Below are positions 1-5,303 of a stretch of DNA of 6,149 nt, piece by piece. Under the pieces are notes generated by a model that made no database searches, was not told the DNA's origin, and was given only the letters and a program-made list of their open reading frames with translations. The position numbers were made by a program, and so were the translations under genes. This stretch comes from an archaeon (GTDB lineage Archaea > Thermoproteota > Nitrososphaeria > Nitrososphaerales > UBA183), in contig JAJYNM010000032.1 of the NCBI GenBank assembly GCA_021786335.1, forward strand, positions 1 through 6,149. The letters run 5' to 3'. Position 1 is the stretch's first letter; each line of letters opens with the position of its first letter.

Positions 1-304
1 CAATGCAGTAGCGGCAGAGCCAGTTGCAGCCCGAGGTAGCCATGGAGAGTATCTTTGAGCCAGGCTTGAAGTGGACGACCGGTTTCTTCTCGATGGGGTC
101 GACGTGACCGGCCATGACCCTGCCGTAGACCAGGAGGTAGAGCTTCCCGCCTACGACCCCCCTGACCCCGCACAGGCCCACCTGGCCTTCCCCCAGCTGG
201 CAGAGCCTCGCGCAGGCGGTGCACTGTACCTTCCCGGCAGGCAGGTCGCGGAACAGCTCGGCGGCCTTGCCCGAGGGCTCTGTGAGGCGAGGCGGCGAGG
301 ACAC
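1..304 (-). CDS. AmmeMemoRadiSam-type radical SAM protein (PflA-like, COG1180), N-terminal part only
   Basis: The first 101 codons are visible and the gene continues past the left edge. From the GTG start, residues 28-45 hold a cysteine cluster (C28-x2-C31-x3-C35-x9-C45), followed by GVR. Next comes a segment around residues 55-79 with the family-typical wording [17 protein letters not shown]. At residues 93-100 is CNWLCRYC, the canonical C-x3-C-x2-C motif that binds the radical SAM [4Fe-4S] cluster. This order is characteristic of the radical SAM member of the AmmeMemoRadiSam system, whose substrate is not established. Start choice: an in-frame TAA lies at 332-334, and the GTG at 302-304 is the only ATG/GTG/TTG between it and the conserved region. 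A GGAGG (322-326, minus strand) sits 17 bases upstream, too far for an ordinary ribosome site, so the mRNA may be leaderless. The gene diverges from the ZIP transporter. Family assignment is firm; function is not. Confidence 0.88.
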   Translation of the reverse strand, partial: MSSPPRLTEPSGKAAELFRDLPAGKVQCTACARLCQLGEGQVGLCGVRGVVGGKLYLLVYGRVMAGHVDPIEKKPVVHFKPGSKILSMATSGCNWLCRYCI

Positions 305-330
305 GTCGTTCTTAAGACGGCCCTCCTGCC

Positions 331-338
331 ATTAAGGT
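331..338 (-). promoter_or_regulatory. Possible TATA-like box for the radical SAM gene
   Basis: On the minus strand this stretch reads CCTTAATG. Its centre is about 30 bases before the GTG start, which fits an archaeal TATA box of a leaderless or short-leader transcript. The match is weak. The AT-rich island at 374-400 could serve this strand instead with a longer leader. Confidence 0.25.
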
Positions 339-377
339 TTACAGGGGCAAGCCTCGGATTGGTAGGCTAGGGCAAAT

Positions 378-395
378 TGTTATAACATATGTTAT
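378..395 (+). promoter_or_regulatory. Palindromic operator/TATA region upstream of the ZIP transporter
   Basis: The hexamer TGTTAT occurs at 378-383 and 390-395, with its inverse ATAACA at 382-387 between them. This makes two overlapping perfect palindromes: TGTTATAACA (378-387) and ATAACATATGTTAT (382-395). The block lies 16-33 bases before the ATG at 411, exactly where an archaeal TATA box would be for a transcript starting at or next to the ATG. The symmetric half-sites suggest a dimeric repressor overlapping the TATA box. A metal sensor of the DtxR/MntR or ArsR/MarR type would suit a metal transporter, but that is inference. A T6 run (395-400 region) follows. Confidence 0.5.
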
Positions 396-410
396 TTTTT
401 CAGACCGCCA

Positions 411-1160
411 ATGGTAGGGTTCTTGGAAGCGATGGCTCTCTCTACGGTCATCGGGTTCTCAATCTTCCTCTCCCTCCCGCTCGTCATGCAGAGGAACCAG
501 GACAGAGGGAGGTTGAGCTTCCTCAGCGCTGTGGCCGTAGGCATCCTCATCTTCCTGATCGGAGACGTATTCCTCGATGCCGCCAGCTCCCTGTACAACG
601 GGTCGCTCTACGGCTACGGCTCGTCCCCCGTCTACGACCTCGCGTTCGCGGTCTCCCTGACCGCAGGGTTCCTCCTGCTGTTCGCGGCTGGTAACAGGAG
701 GAAGATGGCCCTTACCCCCACACAACTGGCGCTGGTGATTGCCCTGGGGATAGCCTTTCAGAACCTAACCGAGGGGCTCCTCTTCGGCGCCCTGAGCGTG
801 GGGATTGGGCTGACGGGCGCGGCCCTGGTGGTGCTGGTGGGATTCGTCGTCCAGAACTCTACGGAAGGGTTCCCCATCGCATCCCCGTTTCTGGGCTCGA
901 CAGAAGGGAAAGGCGGGATAATCGCCGGCGCCCTGTTCGTTGGTGGGGTGCCGACCATACTCGGGGGGGCGATGGGGTACTTCTACAACGCGACCATACT
1001 CGACCAGGTGTTCTATGGCCTAGCAGTCGGGACGATGCTCTACGTCATCCTTCCGATGCTGAGGCACCTTTTGTCAGAGTCGGACTCCGGGAGGCTGGGA
1101 ATGGCATACGCTGGAGTCTTCGTGGGGTTCATCCTCGGATTCGCGGTCAACCTTCTGTAA
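411..1160 (+). CDS. ZIP-family divalent metal transporter, variant metal site
   Basis: A 249-residue polytopic membrane protein with about eight hydrophobic segments, the normal size for prokaryotic ZIP (ZupT-like) carriers that import Zn2+, Fe2+ or Mn2+ across the cytoplasmic membrane. The two family signatures are present: QNLTEG at residues 117-122 in the presumed TM4 and QNSTEG at 148-153 in TM5, each followed by a Gly/Pro-rich stretch (GFPIASPFLG). In most relatives these read HNxxEG/HNxPEG. Here both His positions are Gln while Asn and Glu are kept. The loop after TM3 (about residues 94-100, GNRRKMA) is short and has no His-rich cluster. The only His in the protein is H219. The ATG at 411 is favoured because it begins the first hydrophobic segment and a TATA-like block lies about 26 bases before it, with no Shine-Dalgarno sequence, consistent with leaderless expression. 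The family is clear; the metal and the transport activity are not. Confidence 0.85.
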   Translation: MVGFLEAMALSTVIGFSIFLSLPLVMQRNQDRGRLSFLSAVAVGILIFLIGDVFLDAASSLYNGSLYGYGSSPVYDLAFAVSLTAGFLLLFAAGNRRKMALTPTQLALVIALGIAFQNLTEGLLFGALSVGIGLTGAALVVLVGFVVQNSTEGFPIASPFLGSTEGKGGIIAGALFVGGVPTILGGAMGYFYNATILDQVFYGLAVGTMLYVILPMLRHLLSESDSGRLGMAYAGVFVGFILGFAVNLL

Positions 1161-1441
1161 GTCAGATGGTCGAAGGGGACGTGCTTTCGGGTCTTCTGGC
1201 GACACCAGACCTAGCTCTCGCTGAGCTCGCCTACGAGCACCTCCTCTTCGGAGGACGCGCTGTGCAGAAGGACGGCCATGAATATGACACGCAGCGTCAA
1301 GGCGCTGAGGGGACGAATGCAGCCGAGTGACTGGAGGTGAGGAACAAGACTGGGAGAATGGCAGCCGAAATGGTAGGGGGGGCCCAAGCCCTCGGCGCCG
1401 TTGCAGGCCAGATGTGATATCCAAGGGCATAAGGGCATGAG
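1161..1441. other. Intergenic region with a weak, TGA-interrupted small ORF
   Basis: No convincing gene is visible here. The best candidate is a plus-strand ORF at 1166-1330 (ATG to TGA, 54 codons, starting MVEGDVLSGLL). It begins 5 bases after the ZIP stop and has no clear ribosome site. The same frame stays open after that TGA until a second TGA at 1415-1417, passing GGAGGTGAG at 1333-1341 and a GTG at 1337. I counted third-position GC in the 54 codons as about 63%, which by eye is lower than in the neighbouring genes. It could be a decayed gene, a small protein, or chance. A tandem 8-mer lies at 1423-1438, next to the tRNA. Confidence 0.35.
1423..1438. repeat. Tandem 8-bp direct repeat just downstream of the tRNA
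   Basis: AAGGGCAT occurs twice back to back (1423-1430 and 1431-1438), ending 3 bases before the 3' end of the minus-strand tRNA gene. It may be a slippage product. No function can be read from it. Confidence 0.6.
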
Positions 1442-1515
1442 TAGCCCGGCTAGGATTCGAACCTAGGTCGCCGGCTCCAAAGGCCAGCATCCTTGACCAA
1501 CTAGACGACCGGGCT
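1442..1515 (-). tRNA. tRNA-Gln (anticodon UUG)
   Basis: The minus strand folds into a complete 74-nt cloverleaf. The acceptor stem AGCCCGG/CCGGGCT has 7 of 7 pairs, with discriminator A. The D arm is GTCT/GGAT with a 10-nt loop containing GG. The anticodon stem CTGGC/GCCGG encloses the loop CTTTGGA, giving anticodon TTG at 34-36 (reads CAA). The variable loop is 4 nt (CGAC). The T arm is CTAGG-TTCGAAT-CCTAG. There is no intron, and CCA is not encoded (the next bases are CTC), as is common in archaea. The first pair is A1-U72, a known feature of archaeal tRNA-Gln, where Glu-tRNA-Gln is converted by the GatDE amidotransferase. The gene lies 28 bases downstream of the DUF354 stop codon on the same strand. 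Confidence 0.96.
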
Positions 1516-1540
1516 GCGGCCGGACGCACTCGAGCGCCGT

Positions 1541-1548
1541 GTTTTAGG
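1541..1548 (-). promoter_or_regulatory. Probable TATA-like box for tRNA-Gln
   Basis: The minus strand reads CCTAAAAC, centred about 29 bases before the first tRNA base. That fits an archaeal TATA box with a start site a few bases upstream of the mature 5' end. It overlaps the stop codon (1544-1546) of the DUF354 gene, so the tRNA could have its own promoter inside the end of that gene or be co-transcribed with it. Confidence 0.4.
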
Positions 1549-2596
1549 CTTGCTCGGCCGTCGTCTCTATCTGCCTCGCTACCGGAGGGACTGGGTCTTC
1601 CATCGAGCCCAGGACTTGCCGAGCCTTCCTGGCTATCCTGGCCCTGGTCGAGCCCGAGAGGAGGCGTCTGGCCTTGGAGACGACCGAAGAGGGCGTCCTG
1701 GCCTTCTCGAGCAGGCCGACCTTCATCAGGTACCTGTCGGTGTAGAGTGAACCTTGGAAAGCCGAGATGGTCGGCACCCCCATCAGGGCCGCCTCCGCGC
1801 TCATGGTCCCGCCCATCCCGACGAAGAGACTGGTGACCGCCAGCAGGTCGTGCCCTCCGACAACCTCCTCCGGCACGATGACCCTCGACCCGAATCTCCT
1901 CTTCACCTCCTCGACCTGGTAGTCATACCTACACAGCGCCACTATGTTGGCGCCGGAGAACTCATCGACAAGCAAGGCGAGGACCTTGTCAGACCAGCCG
2001 AGGTCCGCCCCAGCAAGATAGGGCGCGTCGCTCTCCTGGAACCTGACCGTGACGGTGTCCTTTGAAAGATCCAGCTTCGGGACAGGCCCTGAGACAGGCG
2101 GCCTCTTCAGCCACGCGGCAGGGTCCAACGCCCGGTAGGTGATGACCTGGTCCCTCCGAAGGCCGTAGGGTGCCCAGGCCCCGTATGGTATGACCCATGG
2201 GCAGAGGAGGCGATGGCTCAGGGGGAGGGAGAGCCGACCCGCGACTTCGGAGTGTGGAGAGTCGTTCACGGCTACGTGCTTGATCCCGAGGCCGTAGGCG
2301 ACCCTGGCGCAGACCGCCGACGCTGTGGAGACGGCTACACCCGGCCCGAACTTCTTCACCAGCGGTACCATCTCCTCCTGTCTCCTGGTAGCTGCGAGGA
2401 GCTGGTCCTCCCTCCCTTTCCGGCCCCTCTCTCCCACGAAGGTCATCTCCAGGCCCGCCCGGTCGGCGAGAGGCCCGACCTCCCTGTATCTCCGCGAAGT
2501 TACCAAGACATCCGCCCCCATCGACCTGAACTCCGCGACGATGGGACCGAAGAAAAGGACCTGTTTCGGGGTCAAGACGTCGAACCAGACTCTCAT
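1544..2596 (-). CDS. DUF354 family protein (UDP-GlcNAc 2-epimerase/GT-B-like fold)
   Basis: This 350-residue protein, about the usual length for DUF354, starts with the family pattern MRVWFDVLTPKQVLFFGPI followed by MGADVLVTSRRY. It ends with the glycine-rich signature GMGGTMSAEAALMG near residues 260-273, then VPTISAF. These resemble the N-terminal Rossmann strand and the C-terminal nucleotide-sugar-binding loop of GT-B enzymes and UDP-GlcNAc 2-epimerases. Most relatives read TPxHVxFF, whereas this protein has PKQV, so the usual His is missing. The reading frame stays open far upstream of 2596, but that extension lies antisense to the neighbouring gene and has no family similarity. The ATG at 2594-2596 begins exactly at the first strand. 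The gene is divergent from the sugar-nucleotide operon, which suggests a role in the same glycan pathway (epimerase like WbpI, or glycosyltransferase). The exact reaction is unknown. Confidence 0.87.
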   Translation of the reverse strand: MRVWFDVLTPKQVLFFGPIVAEFRSMGADVLVTSRRYREVGPLADRAGLEMTFVGERGRKGREDQLLAATRRQEEMVPLVKKFGPGVAVSTASAVCARVAYGLGIKHVAVNDSPHSEVAGRLSLPLSHRLLCPWVIPYGAWAPYGLRRDQVITYRALDPAAWLKRPPVSGPVPKLDLSKDTVTVRFQESDAPYLAGADLGWSDKVLALLVDEFSGANIVALCRYDYQVEEVKRRFGSRVIVPEEVVGGHDLLAVTSLFVGMGGTMSAEAALMGVPTISAFQGSLYTDRYLMKVGLLEKARTPSSVVSKARRLLSGSTRARIARKARQVLGSMEDPVPPVARQIETTAEQA

Positions 2597-2628
2597 GAGG
2601 CACTCGCGTTCCTCGACCCCACGGGTGC

Positions 2629-2638
2629 ATACAAATCC
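2629..2638 (-). promoter_or_regulatory. Probable TATA-like box for the DUF354 gene
   Basis: On the minus strand this reads GGATTTGTAT, an AT-rich patch in GC-rich surroundings. It is centred about 37 bases before the ATG at 2596. That implies transcription starting near 2607 with a leader of roughly 10 bases containing GAGTG, a poor ribosome site. Confidence 0.4.
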
Positions 2639-2657
2639 GTTTGCCTGGCTCCATGCA

Positions 2658-2668
2658 AAGGGACCCTT
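2658..2668. promoter_or_regulatory. Short inverted repeat in the divergent promoter region
   Basis: AAGGG-A-CCCTT is a perfect pair of 5-base arms around one central base, lying between the two divergent TATA-like boxes. Its placement would let one regulator act on both the DUF354 gene and the plus-strand operon. It is short enough to be chance. Confidence 0.25.
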
Positions 2669-2670
2669 CA

Positions 2671-2681
2671 AAGTATAATAC
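2671..2681 (+). promoter_or_regulatory. TATA-like box for the sugar-nucleotide operon
   Basis: AAGTATAATAC is the clearest AT-rich block in this interval. It is centred about 33 bases before the TTG start at 2709, giving a predicted transcript start near 2702 and a leader of only several bases. It is the only obvious promoter for the 2709-5303 gene run, apart from a weak CTAAAT at 3848-3853. Confidence 0.5.
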
Positions 2682-2708
2682 CAAACCGTTGCTTGGCGAT
2701 GGGAGCCT

Positions 2709-3845
2709 TTGCCAAAGATCAAGGTCGCGATGTACGGGCTCACCAGCGAAGCGTACAGGCTGGCAGCTGATCTTGTCGACAAGGCCCAGGTAACCATCAT
2801 AGACGAAACGCTCCAGATGGCTATGGACCTGGACCCGAGCTTCCTGAAGATGAACCCGGACTTGCAGGCGGTGATGGCAGAGGAGCCCCTTCTCAGCTTC
2901 AAGCCCCTTGAACAGGTCCTGGGGGAGGCGCAGGTCGTCTTCTTCACCCCCAAGCTGAGGCGGCCGTCTGAGGAGACGCTCATCGAAGCAGGGTCCAAGC
3001 TGCGGGACCTTGCGAAGTATCTGTCCAGGGAGGTGTGCCTGGTCAATGCGATCCCTTCAGGCCCTGGAGGTAATTCGGACAACATCATGCTGGTGGAGAA
3101 GCAGACTGGACTGCAGGTCGGCGCCACCCTCACCTATGCCTATATGCCCCTCAGGCCGAGTGAGCAGAAGCCAGCCGTCGTCGCCTTCGCCGGCGTCAGG
3201 GAGAAGGGGCCGCTGCAGGCCCTGGGGTTCTCCCCGAGCTCGCAGAACGTGTTCTCAGCCGAACTCGAGTACGCCGAGGCGGTGATGAAGTCAGCGGTCA
3301 CCTCGGTGACTGAAATCGAGATTGCACGGAAAGCCAGAGAGGCGAAGGTCTCACTTCAGGGCCCTTCGGACGTCTTCCTGGACGAGTTCACGAGGTACAT
3401 CTATGAGCTGAAGGCCATCCAAGCGAGCGAAGAGGCAGGCGAGGCCATAGCGTACCTGGCTGGGGCCGCCCTGAAGAGCTTCGACAACTATGTCAGGTAC
3501 GTAGTTGACGAGACCAGGGAAGCCCTCAAGGAGAAGCAGCTGAAGGCCAGCAGGACGAAGATCTCGCTGATCTGGACGCTAGACAGATATGAGATGCGCG
3601 GCGAGAGGCTGCAGGTAGCCGAGAACATACAGCAGAGGCTGAGGGACTACGTGACAGACGTCGAGCTTCTCGCAGGGAGGGCCAAAGGGGGACCGGAGCC
3701 CTTCGACCCGCTCAAGCACAATGTGGTGATCGCGTGCTCGAAGGAGGACCTCGAGTCTCTGAAGTCGGCCAGGAGGAGCCTGGGGGGGGAAGACACCACA
3801 CTCATTTCGGCGACCCCCGACCTGAGGAGAGAACGGGCGACATAA
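2709..3845 (+). CDS. Degenerate nucleotide-sugar dehydrogenase homologue (UDP-Glc/GDP-Man DH-like, probably non-catalytic)
   Basis: This 378-residue protein follows the layout of UDP-glucose/GDP-mannose dehydrogenases (WbpA/WecC class). Residues 3-33 form an N-terminal Rossmann unit ending in TIIDE, 76-81 read VVFFTP, and 109-120 read VCLVNAIPSGPG, matching the family's 'STVPPGT' strand-loop. A helical stretch at about 183-214 corresponds to the central domain, and a C-terminal alpha/beta unit spans about 287-378. Key signatures are missing. The glycine loop reads GLTSEA at 10-15 instead of GxGxxG, the central AExxKxxxN pattern is not kept, and there is no GGHC-type catalytic cysteine (the only Cys are near 110 and in VVIACSKED). 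I infer a diverged or pseudo-enzyme. TTG at 2709 is preferred: GGGAG (2701-2705) precedes it, an in-frame TAA lies at 2676, and the next start (ATG 2730) would cut the first strand. It leads the operon. Confidence 0.68.
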   Translation: MPKIKVAMYGLTSEAYRLAADLVDKAQVTIIDETLQMAMDLDPSFLKMNPDLQAVMAEEPLLSFKPLEQVLGEAQVVFFTPKLRRPSEETLIEAGSKLRDLAKYLSREVCLVNAIPSGPGGNSDNIMLVEKQTGLQVGATLTYAYMPLRPSEQKPAVVAFAGVREKGPLQALGFSPSSQNVFSAELEYAEAVMKSAVTSVTEIEIARKAREAKVSLQGPSDVFLDEFTRYIYELKAIQASEEAGEAIAYLAGAALKSFDNYVRYVVDETREALKEKQLKASRTKISLIWTLDRYEMRGERLQVAENIQQRLRDYVTDVELLAGRAKGGPEPFDPLKHNVVIACSKEDLESLKSARRSLGGEDTTLISATPDLRRERAT

Positions 3846-3872
3846 CCCTAAATCCTGTCTCCTGGTGGCGGC

Positions 3873-3878
3873 GGAGGT
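3873..3878 (+). promoter_or_regulatory. Shine-Dalgarno GGAGGT deciding a TTG start
   Basis: GGAGGT ends 2 bases before the TTG at 3881, an unusually short spacing. The codon directly before the TTG is an in-frame TAG (3878-3880), so no upstream start is possible, and the TTG begins the first Rossmann strand. Confidence 0.6.
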
Positions 3879-3880
3879 AG

Positions 3881-4819
3881 TTGGCGCGCATAGCCGTCGT
3901 GGGGACCGGAGGTTGGGGGAAGAACCACGTGAGGGTGTTGAACGAGCTCCAGTGCCTGGCCGCCGTATGCGACGTGAACGTGGACAGGGCCGGGGCGTTC
4001 TCCAAGAAGTACCGCGTCCCCGCGTACCCTTCGCTTGAGGAGATGCTCAAGAGGGAGCGGCTTGACGGCGTCACGATATGCACCCCGGCCACTACCCACT
4101 ACCATGTCGCCACAAAGGCGCTGGCGGCGGGGCTCCACACCTTCGTAGAGAAGCCGCTTTCGACTACGCTGAAAGACGGGGAAGCCCTGAGCGACGCCGC
4201 GAAGAAGGCAGACAAGATCCTGACGGTGGGCTTCATAGAGCGATTCAACCCGCCCATCACCGCCCTGAGACAGATGATATCAGAGAAGAAGCTCGGGGAC
4301 CTCATCTTGCTGGAGTTCCATAGGGAGAACAGAAGAGGGGCAGGGATCAGCGACGTGGGTATAGTGCAGGACGCGTCGGTCCACGACATCGATACAGCCT
4401 GCTGGCTGTTCGGAGGGGTGCCGAAGGTGGTCTACTCGAGGGTCGGGTCCATGCGGGACCCCCCGGAACACGAAGACTTCGCGACCATCCTGCTTGGATT
4501 CTCTGGCCAGAGGACGGCGTTCCTCGTCACCAACTGGATTACCCCTCACCGCGTGAGGACTCTGAGCGCAGTATTCTCCGGAGGGGTGGTGGACGTCGAC
4601 TTCGTGACGCAGCAGACCAGCATCCACGAGGGCGAAGCGACCACAATCCCGACGAGGCCGGTGCAGGAGCCCCTGACCCTCGAGCTGAAGGAGTTCGTCT
4701 CAGCAATCGAGGAGGGGAGGCAGCCTCTGGTCACGGGGAGGGACGGGCTGAACGTGCTCAGGGTGGCGGAGGCGGTGCTGGCGTCGAGCGCGTCGGGGGC
4801 GCCCATCTATCTCGGGTGA
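3881..4819 (+). CDS. Gfo/Idh/MocA family sugar-nucleotide oxidoreductase (WbpB/WlbA-like)
   Basis: This 312-residue NAD(P)-dependent oxidoreductase is of normal family length. The N-terminal Rossmann fold shows GTGGWG at residues 8-13 (GxGxxG), with D31 after the second strand. The family hallmark EKP is at 90-92 (K91 catalytic). GFIERFNP follows at 117-124, a wording common in archaeal sugar-nucleotide members. DASVHDIDTACWLFG at 164-178 carries the second active-site region (H168, D171). The rest is the beta-sheet substrate domain. The downstream acetyltransferase supports oxidation of the 3-hydroxyl of UDP-GlcNAc uronate, as in WbpB/WlbA, ahead of amination and acetylation. The substrate is inferred from context only. 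The start is the TTG directly after an in-frame TAG and a GGAGGT site. The gene lies 35 bases after the upstream gene, with a weak CTAAAT box in the gap. Confidence 0.88.
   Translation: MARIAVVGTGGWGKNHVRVLNELQCLAAVCDVNVDRAGAFSKKYRVPAYPSLEEMLKRERLDGVTICTPATTHYHVATKALAAGLHTFVEKPLSTTLKDGEALSDAAKKADKILTVGFIERFNPPITALRQMISEKKLGDLILLEFHRENRRGAGISDVGIVQDASVHDIDTACWLFGGVPKVVYSRVGSMRDPPEHEDFATILLGFSGQRTAFLVTNWITPHRVRTLSAVFSGGVVDVDFVTQQTSIHEGEATTIPTRPVQEPLTLELKEFVSAIEEGRQPLVTGRDGLNVLRVAEAVLASSASGAPIYLG
4815..4819 (+). promoter_or_regulatory. Ribosome site GGTGA overlapping the upstream stop codon
   Basis: GGTGA, part of the archaeal anti-16S consensus, contains the TGA of the oxidoreductase and lies 4 bases before the acetyltransferase ATG. 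This points to translational coupling of the two genes. Confidence 0.55.
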
Positions 4820-4823
4820 GAGA

Positions 4824-5303
4824 ATGGCTGTAGTCAACTTCATCGCGCCGGATGCGAAGCTCGGGAAGAACGTGCGCGTGTGGCATTTCGCCTACGTAGG
4901 ATCCAAGAGTGAGATAGGGGACGACGTGAAGATCGGCTCGCTGGCCCACGTCGACTACGACGTGAAAGTGGGTAGCGGGACAATGATCGAAGGGAGCGTG
5001 TACATCCCCCCCAAGTCCAGGATAGGCAGGAGCGTATTCATAGGCCCGGCGGCGGTTCTGACCAACGACCCGTACCCCCCGAGCAAGAAGATGGTCGGCG
5101 TCACGATAGAAGACGGAGCTGTCATCGGAGCGAGGGCGGTCATAAAGGCCGGCGTCACGGTCGGGCGACGTGCGGTGGTCGCAATGGGCGCGGTGGTGAC
5201 ACGAGACGTCCCGGCGGAGAAGGTTGTGATGGGAGTCCCCGCCAAGGTCGTGTACAGCAGGAAGGAGTTCGACGCTAAGATGGAGGCGTGGGAGCGTTCC
5301 TGA
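4824..5303 (+). CDS. Left-handed beta-helix N-acetyltransferase (WbpD/WlbB-like)
   Basis: This 159-residue protein is built of hexapeptide repeats ([LIV]-G-x4), such as IGDDVK, VGSGTM, IGRSVF, IGARAV and VGRRAV, that form a left-handed beta-helix. It begins with the family-typical NVRVWHFAYVG (residues 16-26). TNDPYPP at 80-86 matches the conserved TND.YP element of sugar-nucleotide 3-N-acetyltransferases, whose Asn/Asp lie at the active site. The end, GAVVTRDVPAEKVVMGVPAKVV, is the standard xenobiotic-acyltransferase/LbH closing motif. The likely reaction is acetyl-CoA-dependent acetylation of the 3-amino group of a UDP-2-acetamido-3-amino-hexuronate. The gene starts 4 bases after the oxidoreductase stop and appears translationally coupled. 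Its last 29 bases overlap the end of the convergent membrane-protein gene. No PLP aminotransferase, needed to make the amino substrate, is in the window. Family is certain; the exact substrate is inferred. Confidence 0.88.
   Translation: MAVVNFIAPDAKLGKNVRVWHFAYVGSKSEIGDDVKIGSLAHVDYDVKVGSGTMIEGSVYIPPKSRIGRSVFIGPAAVLTNDPYPPSKKMVGVTIEDGAVIGARAVIKAGVTVGRRAVVAMGAVVTRDVPAEKVVMGVPAKVVYSRKEFDAKMEAWERS

Noticed and set aside
71..370. Plus-strand 99-residue ORF near the left edge
   Set aside because: It is antisense to the radical SAM gene, which shows clear CxxxCxxC and other conserved motifs. The plus ORF is low-complexity Pro/Gly/Arg with no domain.
1328..1330. TGA as a selenocysteine codon in the split small ORF
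   Set aside because: There is no recognisable family, no visible SECIS-like element, and no sign of redox motifs around the stop.
1211..1438. Minus-strand ORFs between the ZIP gene and the tRNA (one running through the tRNA to 1529)
   Set aside because: Their composition is Ser/Pro/His-rich without any motif. One translates straight through the tRNA, and neither has a ribosome site.
1442..1515. tRNA 3' end as an integration (att) site for a mobile element
   Set aside because: I saw no second copy of the tRNA 3' half, no integrase and no abrupt composition change in the window.
2213..2770. Plus-strand 185-residue ORF opposite the DUF354 gene
   Set aside because: It is a frame shadow with no recognisable motif, and it crosses the divergent promoter.
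2597..3133. Upstream extension of the minus-strand DUF354 reading frame to a 529-residue ORF
   Set aside because: The extra part is Ser/Arg-rich, lies antisense to the sugar-nucleotide operon and crosses both promoters. DUF354 similarity starts exactly at the ATG at 2596.
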